A stretch of DNA of 64,000 bases from Enterobacter asburiae (GTDB lineage Bacteria > Pseudomonadota > Gammaproteobacteria > Enterobacterales > Enterobacteriaceae), in NCBI GenBank assembly GCA_011754535.1, contig JAAQVN010000001.1, positions 4,278,001 through 4,342,000 of the forward strand, in the 5' to 3' direction. Below, in pieces: positions 36,656 to 47,280 of the stretch. Each line of letters starts with the position of its first letter. Position 1 is the first letter of the stretch. The position numbers and the translations under genes are program-made. Under the pieces are notes generated by a model. That model was given only the letters and a program-made list of their open reading frames with translations, was not told the DNA's origin and ran no database searches.

Positions 36656-38023
36656 ATGAAGAAAAAAAACCAGCTGTTGAGCGCTTTAGCGTTAAGTGTC
36701 GGGTTATCTCTCTCGGCGTCCTTCCCTGTCGGTGCGGCGCTGCCTTCGCAGGTGCCGGGGCAGGCAGCCATTCCCAGCCTCGCGCCGATGCTGGAAAAAG
36801 TGTTGCCCGCGGTCGTGAGCGTTCAGGTAGAAGGCACGGCGGTTCAAAGCCAGCGCGTACCGGATGAACTGAAAAAATATTTTGGCGATGAGTCCCCCAA
36901 TCAGCAGGCTCAGCCTTTTGAAGGCCTGGGCTCTGGCGTCATCATTGATGCGGCCAAAGGCTATATTCTGACCAACAATCATGTCATCAGCCAGGCCGAT
37001 AAAATCAGCGTCCAGCTGAACGATGGTCGTGAATTTGACGCCAAACTGATTGGCGGCGATGACCAGAGCGACATCGCGCTGTTGCAGGTGCAGAACCCAA
37101 GTAACCTGACCCAGATTGCCATTGCGGATTCCGACAAACTGCGCGTTGGTGATTTTGCCGTCGCCGTCGGCAACCCCTTTGGTTTAGGGCAAACCGCCAC
37201 CTCCGGCATTATCTCGGCGCTGGGACGTAGCGGCCTGAATCTGGAAGGTCTGGAAAACTTCATCCAGACCGATGCCTCAATCAACCGTGGAAACTCCGGT
37301 GGAGCACTGCTTAACCTTAACGGCGAGTTGATTGGCATTAACACGGCGATTCTGGCCCCGGGCGGCGGCAGTATTGGGATTGGCTTTGCGATCCCGAGCA
37401 ATATGGCTAAAACGCTGTCGCAGCAGCTTATTCAGTTCGGTGAAGTCAAACGTGGGCTGCTGGGCATCAAAGGTATGGAGATGAGCGCGGATATCGCGAA
37501 AGCGTTCAATATTAACGTGCAACGCGGTGCGTTTGTCAGTGAAGTGCTGCCAAACTCCGGCTCGGCAAAAGCAGGCATCAAATCGGGCGATGTGATCGTC
37601 AGCCTTAACGACAAGCCGCTGAGCAGCTTTGCTGAACTGCGTTCGCGTATCGCCACCACCGAACCGGGGGCCAAGGTGAAGCTGGGCCTGATCCGTGACG
37701 GTAAGCCGCTGAACGTCGAAGTGACGCTGGATAAGAGCACCTCGTCATCTGCCAGCGCGGAGCTTATCGCCCCGGCGCTGCAGGGGGCAACGCTGAGCGA
37801 CGGGCAGCTGAAAGACGGTACGAAAGGCATTCGCCTCGACACCGTCGAGAAGAGCAGCCCTGCCGCGCAGGCCGGATTGCACCAGGAAGACGTCATCATT
37901 GGCGTGAACCGTAATCGCGTGCAGTCCATTGCCGAACTGCGCAAGGTGCTGGAGAGTAAACCGGCGGTCATTGCCCTGCAGGTCATGCGTGGCAATGAGT
38001 CTATCTACATTCTGTTGCGCTAA
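36656..38023 (+). CDS. degQ: periplasmic serine endoprotease DegQ
   Basis: Periplasmic HtrA-type protease and chaperone for misfolded proteins, active as large cages in known homologues. It has 455 residues: signal peptide to about residue 27 (FPVGAALP), a trypsin-like domain with catalytic triad H109, D139 and S214 (GNSGGALL), then two PDZ domains. The two PDZ domains and lack of a long Q-linker separate it from DegP. It is followed by degS after 92 bases, the usual pair. Confidence 0.97.
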   Translation: MKKKNQLLSALALSVGLSLSASFPVGAALPSQVPGQAAIPSLAPMLEKVLPAVVSVQVEGTAVQSQRVPDELKKYFGDESPNQQAQPFEGLGSGVIIDAAKGYILTNNHVISQADKISVQLNDGREFDAKLIGGDDQSDIALLQVQNPSNLTQIAIADSDKLRVGDFAVAVGNPFGLGQTATSGIISALGRSGLNLEGLENFIQTDASINRGNSGGALLNLNGELIGINTAILAPGGGSIGIGFAIPSNMAKTLSQQLIQFGEVKRGLLGIKGMEMSADIAKAFNINVQRGAFVSEVLPNSGSAKAGIKSGDVIVSLNDKPLSSFAELRSRIATTEPGAKVKLGLIRDGKPLNVEVTLDKSTSSSASAELIAPALQGATLSDGQLKDGTKGIRLDTVEKSSPAAQAGLHQEDVIIGVNRNRVQSIAELRKVLESKPAVIALQVMRGNESIYILLR

Positions 38024-38115
38024 GCATTTGCGATTCCGGACATCACCGCTGCGTGTGATGTCCGGATAACTCATGTTATGCTGCAAACCGTTCCTTTTTT
38101 CACGACACGCGCATC

Positions 38116-39183
38116 ATGCTTTTAAAGCTCTTACGTTCCACTGTCATCGGTTTGATTGTCGCTGGCCTGCTGCTGCTGGCGATGCCGTCTTTGCGTCAGT
38201 TCAATAAGCTGTCGGCTCCCCAGTTTGACAGCACGGATGAAACGCCGGCGACCTATAACCAGGCCGTTCGCCGTGCCGCCCCTGCCGTGGTTAACGTTTA
38301 TAACCGCGGCCTTAATAGCTCAGCACATAATCAGCTGGAGATCCGCACCCTTGGCTCCGGGGTGATTATGGACGAGCGCGGCTACATTATTACGAACAAA
38401 CACGTGATCAACGATGCCGATCAGATCATCGTCGCCCTGCAGGATGGTCGCGTGTTTGAGGCGTTGCTTGTGGGTTCAGACAGCCTCACCGACCTGGCCG
38501 TGCTGAAGATTAACGCCACGGGCGGCCTGCCGGTCATTCCGATCAACCGCAAACGCACGCCTCACATTGGCGACGTCGTTCTGGCTATCGGTAACCCTTA
38601 TAACCTCGGACAGACGATTACCCAGGGGATCATCAGCGCAACCGGTCGCATTGGCCTCAACCCGTCAGGACGGCAGAACTTCCTGCAGACGGATGCGTCA
38701 ATCAACCACGGTAATTCAGGCGGCGCGCTGGTCAACTCGCTGGGCGAACTGATGGGCATCAACACCCTCTCATTCGATAAAAGCAACGACGGCGAGACGC
38801 CAGAAGGGATCGGCTTTGCTATTCCGTTCCAGCTGGCGACCAAGATTATGGATAAGCTGATCCGCGACGGGCGCGTGATACGCGGCTATATCGGTATCGG
38901 CGGGCGCGAAATTGCGCCGATGCATACTCAGGGCGGCGGTATCGATCAGATTCAGGGCATCGTCGTCAACGAGGTCGCACCGGGTGGCCCGGCGGCTAAT
39001 GCGGGGATTCAGGTTAACGATGTCATCGTCTCGGTCAACGGCACGCCGGCAGTCTCTGCGCTGGAGACGATGGACCAGGTGGCCGAAATTCGCCCTGGCT
39101 CTATCATCCCTGTGGAAGTCATGCGTAACGATAAGAAACTGACGCTGCACGTGACGGTTCAGGAATACCCGGCCACTAACTGA
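38116..39183 (+). CDS. degS: sigma-E stress response site-1 protease DegS
   Basis: Membrane-anchored periplasmic protease that senses unfolded outer-membrane porin tails through its PDZ domain and makes the first cut in RseA, releasing sigma-E. It has 355 residues: an uncleaved N-terminal membrane anchor (about 5-24), catalytic triad H96, D126 and S201, and one PDZ domain. Positions agree with E. coli DegS. SspB, which helps degrade the RseA fragment, is encoded 5.5 kb upstream. Confidence 0.98.
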   Translation: MLLKLLRSTVIGLIVAGLLLLAMPSLRQFNKLSAPQFDSTDETPATYNQAVRRAAPAVVNVYNRGLNSSAHNQLEIRTLGSGVIMDERGYIITNKHVINDADQIIVALQDGRVFEALLVGSDSLTDLAVLKINATGGLPVIPINRKRTPHIGDVVLAIGNPYNLGQTITQGIISATGRIGLNPSGRQNFLQTDASINHGNSGGALVNSLGELMGINTLSFDKSNDGETPEGIGFAIPFQLATKIMDKLIRDGRVIRGYIGIGGREIAPMHTQGGGIDQIQGIVVNEVAPGGPAANAGIQVNDVIVSVNGTPAVSALETMDQVAEIRPGSIIPVEVMRNDKKLTLHVTVQEYPATN

Positions 39184-39190
39184 TAAGCAT

Positions 39191-39222
39191 AAAAAAAACG
39201 GAGCGATAAGCTCCGTTTTTTT
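39191..39222. terminator. bidirectional terminator between degS and mdh
   Basis: Stem ACGGAGC-GATAA-GCTCCGT flanked by eight A on the left and seven T on the right, so it can end both degS (plus) and mdh (minus). Confidence 0.95.
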
Positions 39223-39239
39223 ATCGGGTGGCGTGCGTT

Positions 39240-41046
<1,807 letters not shown>

Positions 41047-41420
41047 TGCTCTCTCCCCGTAGCGCCGCTGCGGGGATCATTCTGCTCTCATATCATTTTC
41101 CCCTTTATTTCACTGCCCCTGCTTTGACGATTAGTGCTTTTTACCACTCATTAACATTCACCCAGTGAATAACAATCCCGTAAATCGCACAAAAAATCAA
41201 AATGCAATATCCCTATGATTTACTTATAAATATCAGCACATACTGCTCATAAAACACCCAATAATATGCAATTTGGTTATAAAAAATCGGGTGTTTAACA
41301 CGTAATAACAAGGGAAACCATTAGTCTGGTATTAATTTTTGGCGTTATTAGTGTATACTTGATTTTGTGATGAGGGTCACGAAACAAGACCCCACTAAAA
41401 AATTCGACGAGGTAAGAATC
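41047..41420 (+). promoter_or_regulatory. argR 3' hairpin and yhcN promoter region
   Basis: Non-coding, 374 bases. A hairpin CCCCGTAGC-GCC-GCTGCGGGG at 41055-41075 (one G-U pair, no T run) follows argR. The rest is very AT-rich. A -10-like TATACT is at 41354-41359 and a CRP-type palindrome at 41366-41381. The yhcN ribosome site is GAGGTAAG. Confidence 0.55.
41366..41381. promoter_or_regulatory. candidate CRP site at the yhcN promoter
   Basis: TGTGATGAGGGTCACG matches nine of ten key positions of the CRP consensus. It lies just downstream of a TATACT -10-like box, so binding would be expected to block rather than activate, if that box is the real promoter. Confidence 0.45.
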
Positions 41421-41684
41421 ATGAAAATCATAACAACTGTAGCGGCGCTGAGCGTCCTGTCTGTCCTGTCCTTCGGTGCTTTCGCGGCTGACGCTATTAA
41501 TGCTGACCAGGCGCAGTCCCGTGAGGCAATCGGTACGGTTTCTGTCGGCGCTGTTGGCACGTCTCCAATGGACATGCATGAAATGCTGAACAAAAAAGCG
41601 GAAGAAAAAGGTGCCTCATCCTATCGCATCATCGAAGCGCGTTCCGGTGACCACTGGCACGCCACCGCCGAGCTGTACAAATAA
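41421..41684 (+). CDS. yhcN: YhcN, periplasmic YdgH/BhsA/McbA-like (DUF1471) protein
   Basis: Small periplasmic stress protein of 87 residues, nearly the same as E. coli YhcN, which is linked to hydrogen peroxide and acid stress. A signal peptide ends near SFGAFAA (about residue 22), followed by one DUF1471 domain with GTVSV near the middle and the end GDHWHATAELYK. The ATG at 41421 is chosen by the GAGGTAAG site and signal peptide; an in-phase upstream start is discarded. A paralogue follows 110 bases later. Confidence 0.95.
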   Translation: MKIITTVAALSVLSVLSFGAFAADAINADQAQSREAIGTVSVGAVGTSPMDMHEMLNKKAEEKGASSYRIIEARSGDHWHATAELYK

Positions 41685-41716
41685 GTTTTAGTAATCACTG
41701 AAGACGTAACTCTCCA

Positions 41717-41767
41717 CTCAACGGCACCAGGCATAAAAATAGCGGTACAACCCTTCTCGCCGTTGAG
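41717..41767 (+). other. long-loop inverted repeat between the two yhcN-type genes
   Basis: Arms CTCAACGGC (41717-41725) and GCCGTTGAG (41759-41767) pair perfectly over nine bases around a 33-base loop, followed by CAAAAAAC. It could form a structured 5' leader for the second gene or a partial barrier to read-through. Confidence 0.4.
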
Positions 41768-41794
41768 CAAAAAACCTGTTCAGGAGTAAAGACT

Positions 41795-42061
41795 ATGAAA
41801 ACCAAATTGATCATCGCAACCCTGGGTCTGGCATCCGTTCTCTCTTTTGGCGCAAGCGCAGCCGTACAGCAAGTGAATGCCGATCAGGCACAAAATCTGC
41901 AGCCAATGGGCAGCGTCTCCGTGACGTCAGTCACCGGCTCCCCGATGGACATTCGTCAGGAGCTTGCCGCCAAAGCTGAAAAAGCAGGCGCCAGCAGCTA
42001 TCGCGTCACCGAACTGAATCAGGGTGACCACTGGCATGCCACGGCTGAACTGTATAAATAA
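41795..42061 (+). CDS. second YhcN-like (DUF1471) periplasmic protein
   Basis: Paralogue of the preceding yhcN, 88 residues, with a signal peptide ending near SFGASAA and one DUF1471 domain. It shares the NADQAQ segment, the SPMDIRQ/SPMDMHE region and the closing GDHWHATAELYK with its neighbour, but differs elsewhere, so the duplication is not recent. It has its own CAGGAG ribosome site. E. coli K-12 has one gene here in my memory. Function probably envelope stress, by family only. Confidence 0.9.
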   Translation: MKTKLIIATLGLASVLSFGASAAVQQVNADQAQNLQPMGSVSVTSVTGSPMDIRQELAAKAEKAGASSYRVTELNQGDHWHATAELYK

Positions 42062-42089
42062 ACCCTCGTCGTATCTCATCATACGACTT

Positions 42090-42120
42090 GCCCCTGGCCT
42101 CGTGGTCAGGGGCTTTTTTT
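42090..42120 (+). terminator. terminator after the second yhcN-type gene
   Basis: Stem GCCCCTG / CAGGGGC with a ten-base loop followed by seven T. It separates the plus-strand yhcN pair from convergent yhcO. Confidence 0.92.
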
Positions 42121-42123
42121 CAT

Positions 42124-42396
42124 TCAATGCCGCGCGTTAAAGCGCAGCTGCCCTTCAAGCTCTTCTTCTGCTTCATCGAACAGCAATATCAGCGCGCCAA
42201 AACGTCTGCGCAGCTTTTCAGGAAGATGAATAAACTCAATCTCCAGCGGTAGCGGCAACATACTGCCGGTGACCACATCCCAAAGCGTATCCAGATTCGT
42301 CACGCTTTCCCGTTCAAGATCAAACGCCCGGATAAATTCCCGATAAAAGTCTTCCTGACTGTCGATTTCGTCAAAATCAAACGTATAAGTTTTCAT
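42124..42396 (-). CDS. yhcO: YhcO, barstar-family protein
   Basis: Acidic protein of 90 residues in the barstar (ribonuclease inhibitor) family, as in E. coli YhcO. The typical N-terminus [19 protein letters not shown] and the [10 protein letters not shown] segment are seen. No barnase-type ribonuclease gene lies nearby, so its partner is unknown; it is present in many enterobacteria as a lone inhibitor-like gene. Confidence 0.93.
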   Translation of the reverse strand: MKTYTFDFDEIDSQEDFYREFIRAFDLERESVTNLDTLWDVVTGSMLPLPLEIEFIHLPEKLRRRFGALILLFDEAEEELEGQLRFNARH

Positions 42397-42441
42397 TGCC
42401 AGCCACCCAGTCCAGGCGGGCGGCAGATGCCGCCCTGTCTA

Positions 42442-43896
42442 TTATAATCCCCCGATATGCAGGGTTTTAACTTCCAGATACTCTTCCAGCCCCAGCACGG
42501 ATCCCTCACGTCCAAGACCGGATTCTTTCACGCCGCCAAAAGGCCCCAGCTCGGTAGAAACGGCGCACTCGTTAATGCCAATCATCCCGCTCTCGATTGC
42601 CTGCGAAACGCGGAAAACCCGGGAGAGGTTCTGGGTGTAGAAGTAAGCCGCCAGCCCGTAGGGCGTGTTATTGGCGCGCTGGATGACTTCGTCTTCCGAG
42701 GTGAAGCGGAAACAGGCCGCAACCGGGCCAAACGTCTCTTCCTCTGCCAGCTTCATGCCTTCGTGGCAGTCGCCCAACACGGTTGGCATCCAGAAATTGC
42801 CGCCCAGAGGATGGGGTTTACCACCCGCCAGCACGGTCGCCCCCCGTGCGACAGCATCTTCAACGTGCTCGCGCACCTTGTTGACCGCCGCAGGTTCGAT
42901 CAGCGGCCCAACGGCCACGCCCTCTTCAAGACCATTCCCCACCTTAAGGGTATTAACCGCATCAGCGAGCTTATTCACAAACTTGTCGTAGACGGTTTCC
43001 TGAATGTAGAAGCGGTTCACGCTGACGCAAACCTGCCCCGCATTGCGGAACTTGTTGGCGATAGCGCCCTTAACCGCTGCGTCAATGTCTGCATCCTCGA
43101 AAACGATGTACGGGGCATTTCCCCCCAGCTCCATGGAGACTTTTTTCATGGTTTCCGCGGCGTTACGCACCAGCGTTTTGCCGACGGAGGTTGAACCGGT
43201 AAAGGAGATTTTACGCACGTCGTGGCTGGCCATGATCGCATCGCTGATCTCATGGGTGTTTCCGGCCACCGCGTTGAGCACGCCATCCGGCACGCCCGCC
43301 TGTTTTGCCAGAGTCAGCAGCGCAAAGGCGCTGAGCGGCGTGTTATTTGCCGGTTTGATGACGCCGGTACATCCGGCCGCCAGCGCCGGGCCTAACTTGC
43401 GGGTGAGCATCGCCATCGGGAAGTTCCAGGGCGTGATGGCCGCGACGACGCCGATGGGCTCACGGGTCGCAAGAATGCGCGAGCCGGGCTTGATCGGCGG
43501 AATAATTTCACCGTTCGCGCGTTTGGCCTCTTCGGCAAACCACTGGATAAAGCTGGCAGCGTACTCCACTTCCCCTTCCGCCTCTTTCAGGGGCTTACCC
43601 TGCTCGGTGGTCATTAACCGCCCGAGCCAACTTTTATTCTCAATAATCAGTTCGTACCAGCGGTAAAGAATGGCCGAACGCTCTTTCGCGGTTTTGGCAC
43701 GCCATGCCGGGAAGGCTTTGGTGGCCGCTGCAATCGCTTCTTCGGTTTGCGCTTTACCCGCTTTCGCAACTTTAGCGATGACCTCACCGGTCGCGGGGTT
43801 CAGCACATCAAACGTTGTGTCCAGCGTTTTCCAGAGGCCGTTAACCAGATAGCCGGTCTGAAAAAGGGTGTTGTCCTGAAGCGCCTGGGTCGTCAT
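42442..43896 (-). CDS. NAD(P)-dependent aldehyde dehydrogenase, succinate-semialdehyde dehydrogenase (GabD)-like
   Basis: Oxidises an aldehyde to its acid with NAD(P). It has 484 residues with all core motifs: TPWNFPMAM, FTGSTSVGK, the general base E256 in MELGGN and the catalytic C290 in GQVCVSVNR. Overall most like GabD, but the second, redox-switch cysteine of GabD (GQTCVC) is a serine here, so succinate semialdehyde may not be the main substrate. Start set by a GGGAGG site. E. coli has no gene here between yhcO and aaeB. Lying downstream of aaeXAB, it might oxidise aromatic aldehydes to the acids AaeAB exports; this is inference. Confidence 0.88.
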   Translation of the reverse strand: MTTQALQDNTLFQTGYLVNGLWKTLDTTFDVLNPATGEVIAKVAKAGKAQTEEAIAAATKAFPAWRAKTAKERSAILYRWYELIIENKSWLGRLMTTEQGKPLKEAEGEVEYAASFIQWFAEEAKRANGEIIPPIKPGSRILATREPIGVVAAITPWNFPMAMLTRKLGPALAAGCTGVIKPANNTPLSAFALLTLAKQAGVPDGVLNAVAGNTHEISDAIMASHDVRKISFTGSTSVGKTLVRNAAETMKKVSMELGGNAPYIVFEDADIDAAVKGAIANKFRNAGQVCVSVNRFYIQETVYDKFVNKLADAVNTLKVGNGLEEGVAVGPLIEPAAVNKVREHVEDAVARGATVLAGGKPHPLGGNFWMPTVLGDCHEGMKLAEEETFGPVAACFRFTSEDEVIQRANNTPYGLAAYFYTQNLSRVFRVSQAIESGMIGINECAVSTELGPFGGVKESGLGREGSVLGLEEYLEVKTLHIGGL

Positions 43897-43945
43897 GTGT
43901 CCTCCCTTCCTGAATGTAAGTACGTGCTGGAATAAGTATAGCCAC

Positions 43946-43977
43946 AAAAAAACCGACGCTTTTGGCGTCGGTTTTTT
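43946..43977 (-). terminator. aaeB terminator
   Basis: On the minus strand, stem ACCGACGC / GCGTCGGT followed by seven T, eight bases after the aaeB stop. It lies only 50 bases upstream of the aldehyde dehydrogenase start. Confidence 0.92.
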
Positions 43978-43984
43978 ACGTCGG

Positions 43985-45952
43985 TCAGTTATCAGTTAGG
44001 GCATTCTGGTAGCGATGCAGCATAAACACCAGCCGCCCTACCGGCTCTGTCACCTGTGGCGGCGCCTGCCAGTGTTTGAGCTTTTCCTGATAAATATCGA
44101 GTTCTTCAAGCAGTTGGGTAAAGTAACGGCGGCGTTTATCATCGCTGCTGGCGGAAAGCACATGGTCGGCGGTACGACGCAGCTGACGGTGGAAGGCCGA
44201 GAGATCGTCGTTGATCGGCACCGGCGCGTTACGCAGACGTTGGTGCGCAATGATCATGGTTAATGCCAGGCGGAACTTCGCGATATCCCCCGGAAACTTG
44301 TTCAGCAGTAAAAAAAGCTGCTGATAGAGCGCGGGCAGGTGGTTCTCTTTACGGCGCGCGGTATTGGTGGTCATCGACGACACGGCAGCCGACACGAACT
44401 GGTTCAACAGCACGCGCCCCGTCCGGGCCTGCGAGTTATCCCGTACCAGCAGAATCACCATCATCGCCAGGAAACACCCAACCAGCTGACCTAACGCGCT
44501 GTCGAGGAACTGGCTGAAATGGAAGGTCATCGGGTTATCCAGCACGATGATATTAATCGTACTCGCCAGCGCCCCCAGCGATCCCAGTCGCCGCTTTTGT
44601 ACCTCAATGCCGATAAAGAACGCCATTACCGCCAGGCTGATACAGAGCAGCAGCATGCTCTGCTGCGTCGACGGAATGATGACCAGGAAATAGAGCGCGC
44701 CTATCGGCAGAGCGGCAATGGTGCCGTAGAGGAAATCAATGGCGACCATGCGCGGGTTAGGCAGACGCATCGCCAGCGCGGTCACGACAGCAATCATCAC
44801 CATCGCGCCGCTGCCGGACGTCCAGCCCGTCCACAGCCAGAAAAGCGTACCGAGCATACAGGCAAGCGTGGTACGCCAGAAGTTGACCATCGCGTGGTGC
44901 CGCTCGGCAGATTCCGCCTTGATCACCACTTCGCCCTGGAGCACCTCTTCTTCCGCCGCGCTGATTTTAGTGTTACTGATTACACCGCGTTTCAGCAGCA
45001 GATAGCGCGTCGCGGCGCCAACCCAGGTGTAGATGGTCACCGGCGTGTCACGCTCCCCGGTCCAGGCAATCACACGGCGCATGCGCTTAAGCTGCTTATG
45101 CACGTCCTGTACGGTGTCTACCGGCTCGGCAAACAGTTCGCGGAACGTATCGGTAACCGCTTCCGGTCGAGTGTTCTGGATGAGATAGGTTTCGCACGCC
45201 TGGGTAATCAGCGTCAGAGAGACGGTGTTAAGGGCTTTAAGGCGACGATTCGCCCGGGCCCAGCGCGACGACTCCATATTGAGGTTGCTGCGCATCCCTT
45301 CCAGGGCCTGCGTACGGCGTACCAGCCCGCTCCACGCTTTATCCACCTCTTCGCTATCGCCGTGTTTAATGCACAGCTGCATCAGCTGGTACTGGGCAAC
45401 GATCAGCGCGTCCAGCTCGCGATCCACCTCTTGCTTGATCGAGCGCGGGGAGAAAAGCAGGTCAGCCACGATCGCGCAGACAATACCAATCACAATCTCG
45501 CTGCAGCGCTCCACGGCAAACTGCGGCGCGAGCAAGGGTTCGGACTGGATCGTGATAACAATAATTAGCGCGGTATAGCCCGCCAGCCCCCAGGCGTAGG
45601 AGTTCTCCACTTTTACCAGAGACGAAATCCAGGTGCAGAAACCCGCCCAGATACAGCACACCATGAGCATCAGCAGCGGCGTGCGGATCATCAGAATAAT
45701 AATGGTCAGCGCCGCGAAACAGCCGATAAAGGTTCCGATGATACGCAGCATCCCGCGATAGCGGATCGCACCAGAGTAGGGCTCCCCGCCCGCGGCGAAG
45801 GCAGGGCCCGCCGCAACAATCGCGGCGGTGAGCACCGCCCAGCGAGGGGTTTCAAGCTGGAAATGGAAGCCGACAAACAGCGCCAGCACAATGGCGCACG
45901 CCAGCTTCACGGCGAAGCGAATGTGCTGGCTGGCGATGGAAAAGATACCCAT
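43985..45952 (-). CDS. aaeB: aromatic carboxylic acid efflux pump, membrane subunit AaeB
   Basis: Inner-membrane component of the AaeAB pump, which exports p-hydroxybenzoate and a few related hydroxylated aromatic acids in E. coli. It has 655 residues and belongs to the FUSC/ArAE family: two blocks of about six membrane helices (about 12-155 and 365-495), each followed by a cytoplasmic helical region. It starts five bases after the aaeA stop and ends in a clear terminator. Confidence 0.96.
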   Translation of the reverse strand: MGIFSIASQHIRFAVKLACAIVLALFVGFHFQLETPRWAVLTAAIVAAGPAFAAGGEPYSGAIRYRGMLRIIGTFIGCFAALTIIILMIRTPLLMLMVCCIWAGFCTWISSLVKVENSYAWGLAGYTALIIVITIQSEPLLAPQFAVERCSEIVIGIVCAIVADLLFSPRSIKQEVDRELDALIVAQYQLMQLCIKHGDSEEVDKAWSGLVRRTQALEGMRSNLNMESSRWARANRRLKALNTVSLTLITQACETYLIQNTRPEAVTDTFRELFAEPVDTVQDVHKQLKRMRRVIAWTGERDTPVTIYTWVGAATRYLLLKRGVISNTKISAAEEEVLQGEVVIKAESAERHHAMVNFWRTTLACMLGTLFWLWTGWTSGSGAMVMIAVVTALAMRLPNPRMVAIDFLYGTIAALPIGALYFLVIIPSTQQSMLLLCISLAVMAFFIGIEVQKRRLGSLGALASTINIIVLDNPMTFHFSQFLDSALGQLVGCFLAMMVILLVRDNSQARTGRVLLNQFVSAAVSSMTTNTARRKENHLPALYQQLFLLLNKFPGDIAKFRLALTMIIAHQRLRNAPVPINDDLSAFHRQLRRTADHVLSASSDDKRRRYFTQLLEELDIYQEKLKHWQAPPQVTEPVGRLVFMLHRYQNALTDN

Positions 45953-45957
45953 GGCGA

Positions 45958-46890
45958 TTAACCAAACTCGCGCAGGCGGTGGGCAATTTTACGGAAGAGC
46001 GAATCCTGGCTGGCATCCCGATCTTTTTCGCCGGTGATCACCACCGTCGCGGTAGTGCCCGCTGGCCACAAGTTGCCCTGCTGTTCATCCAGATGAATAC
46101 GTACCGGCACGCGCTGTGCCAGACGCACCCACTCCAGGTTGGAGTCCACCGTCGCCATCCCTTTGGCATCGTTAGAGCTGCTGGAGTTGGTTACCCCTGC
46201 GGCAACGCTGTCGACGGTGCCCTTAAAGACGCGGTTGCTGCCAAGCGGCGTGACTTCAGCCCGGTAACCAGGACGAACCCCCTCCAGCTTGGTCTCTTCC
46301 ATATAGGCGAGCACGTAGAAGGAGTTCTGCTTAACCAGCGCCACGGCGGTTGAGCCGCGGGTAATGAACTCCCCGGCATAAACGTTGAGGTTGGTCACCC
46401 AGCCATCGGCTGGCGCGCGGATCACGGTACGCTCCAGGTCGAGCTTCGCCAGATCGCGCGTTGCCTGCGCTTTCGCCAGTTGGTGCAGCACGGTTTGCAG
46501 CACGTTGTTGGACTGGTCTATCTCTTCGCGGGACATGGCCTGTACGCCCAGCTGGTTACGACGACCCGCCTCGCGGCGTTTCTCAGCGGCCAGCGCCTGG
46601 TAATAGGCCACGTCGGCTTCCGCTTCCTCCAGCGCTTTCTGGTAGCGAGGCTGGTCGATGGTGAACAGGACCTGATCTTTTTTCACGAGCTGGTTATCGT
46701 GAACGTTGACAGCCGTGATAAGACCGGCCACGTCAGGGGCTATTGCCACCACGTCGGCGCTGAAGCGTGCATCACGCGTCCACGGTGATTCGGTGTAGTA
46801 GACCCAGGCACGGAAAATAGCGATGAAGGCGAGGATAACCAGCGCCATTGTGATGGCAGTGCGGGAGATTTTTCTTGTTAGCGTTTTCAC
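45958..46890 (-). CDS. aaeA: aromatic carboxylic acid efflux pump, membrane fusion subunit AaeA
   Basis: Membrane fusion protein linking AaeB to an outer-membrane channel. It has 310 residues: one N-terminal membrane helix (about 11-30), a split lipoyl domain beginning [16 protein letters not shown], a coiled-coil hairpin (about 80-145) and a beta-barrel end. I chose the GTG at 46890, which follows GAGG and matches the E. coli N-terminus (MKTLTRK); a TTG at 46905 in phase overlaps aaeX and is unlikely. Confidence 0.95.
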   Translation of the reverse strand: MKTLTRKISRTAITMALVILAFIAIFRAWVYYTESPWTRDARFSADVVAIAPDVAGLITAVNVHDNQLVKKDQVLFTIDQPRYQKALEEAEADVAYYQALAAEKRREAGRRNQLGVQAMSREEIDQSNNVLQTVLHQLAKAQATRDLAKLDLERTVIRAPADGWVTNLNVYAGEFITRGSTAVALVKQNSFYVLAYMEETKLEGVRPGYRAEVTPLGSNRVFKGTVDSVAAGVTNSSSSNDAKGMATVDSNLEWVRLAQRVPVRIHLDEQQGNLWPAGTTATVVITGEKDRDASQDSLFRKIAHRLREFG

Positions 46891-46897
46891 ATCAACC

Positions 46898-47101
46898 TCA
46901 GACAAACATGCGCGATATCAGGTAAAACAGGCAGCAATACAGCGCGGTATTGAACAATGCAGGGTGCCAGACAAAATCGTAGATCCCGGTAGGGACCAGC
47001 ACCTTGCGCACCAGCCAGAAGATCGCCAGTGATAAAAGAAGCTCGAAAAATATCGGTGGGAACGACAGACCGAACACCACGATAACGGGAAACAGACTCA
47101 T
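46898..47101 (-). CDS. aaeX: AaeX, small membrane protein of the efflux operon
   Basis: Protein of 67 residues with two hydrophobic segments (DUF1656 family), always found ahead of aaeA. Its role is not known. Stop to aaeA start is seven bases. First gene of the aaeXAB operon, divergent from aaeR. Confidence 0.95.
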   Translation of the reverse strand: MSLFPVIVVFGLSFPPIFFELLLSLAIFWLVRKVLVPTGIYDFVWHPALFNTALYCCLFYLISRMFV

Positions 47102-47280
47102 GTTAACCTTGATAAGAGAGAGTGCAGGCTTCAGAATTTTTTAGCGCACGCCACCGCAGGAGAGCAAGAAACGCCGGGCGAGAATGGCGCAGCCGTTATG
47201 TAATTAATAATATATTAACGTAACTGTTATGCTGTTATCTATAATATGTGATCTAAATCACTTTTAATCCAGAGTGAACA
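47102..47280. promoter_or_regulatory. divergent aaeX / aaeR control region
   Basis: 179 bases between the efflux operon and its LysR regulator. A TATAAT box at 47240-47245 is suited to aaeR. A CRP-type palindrome follows at 47247-47262. The AaeR operator should lie nearer aaeX, but I cannot define it. Confidence 0.6.
47247..47262. promoter_or_regulatory. candidate CRP (or FNR) site at the aaeR promoter
   Basis: TGTGATCTAAATCACT matches nine of ten key CRP positions, and its core TGAT-N4-ATCA also resembles part of an FNR site. It lies directly after a TATAAT box, so it would overlap the aaeR transcription start. Confidence 0.5.

Noticed and set aside
42124..42396. yhcO as the antitoxin of a local toxin pair
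   Set aside because: It is barstar-like, but no ribonuclease toxin gene lies next to it on either strand.
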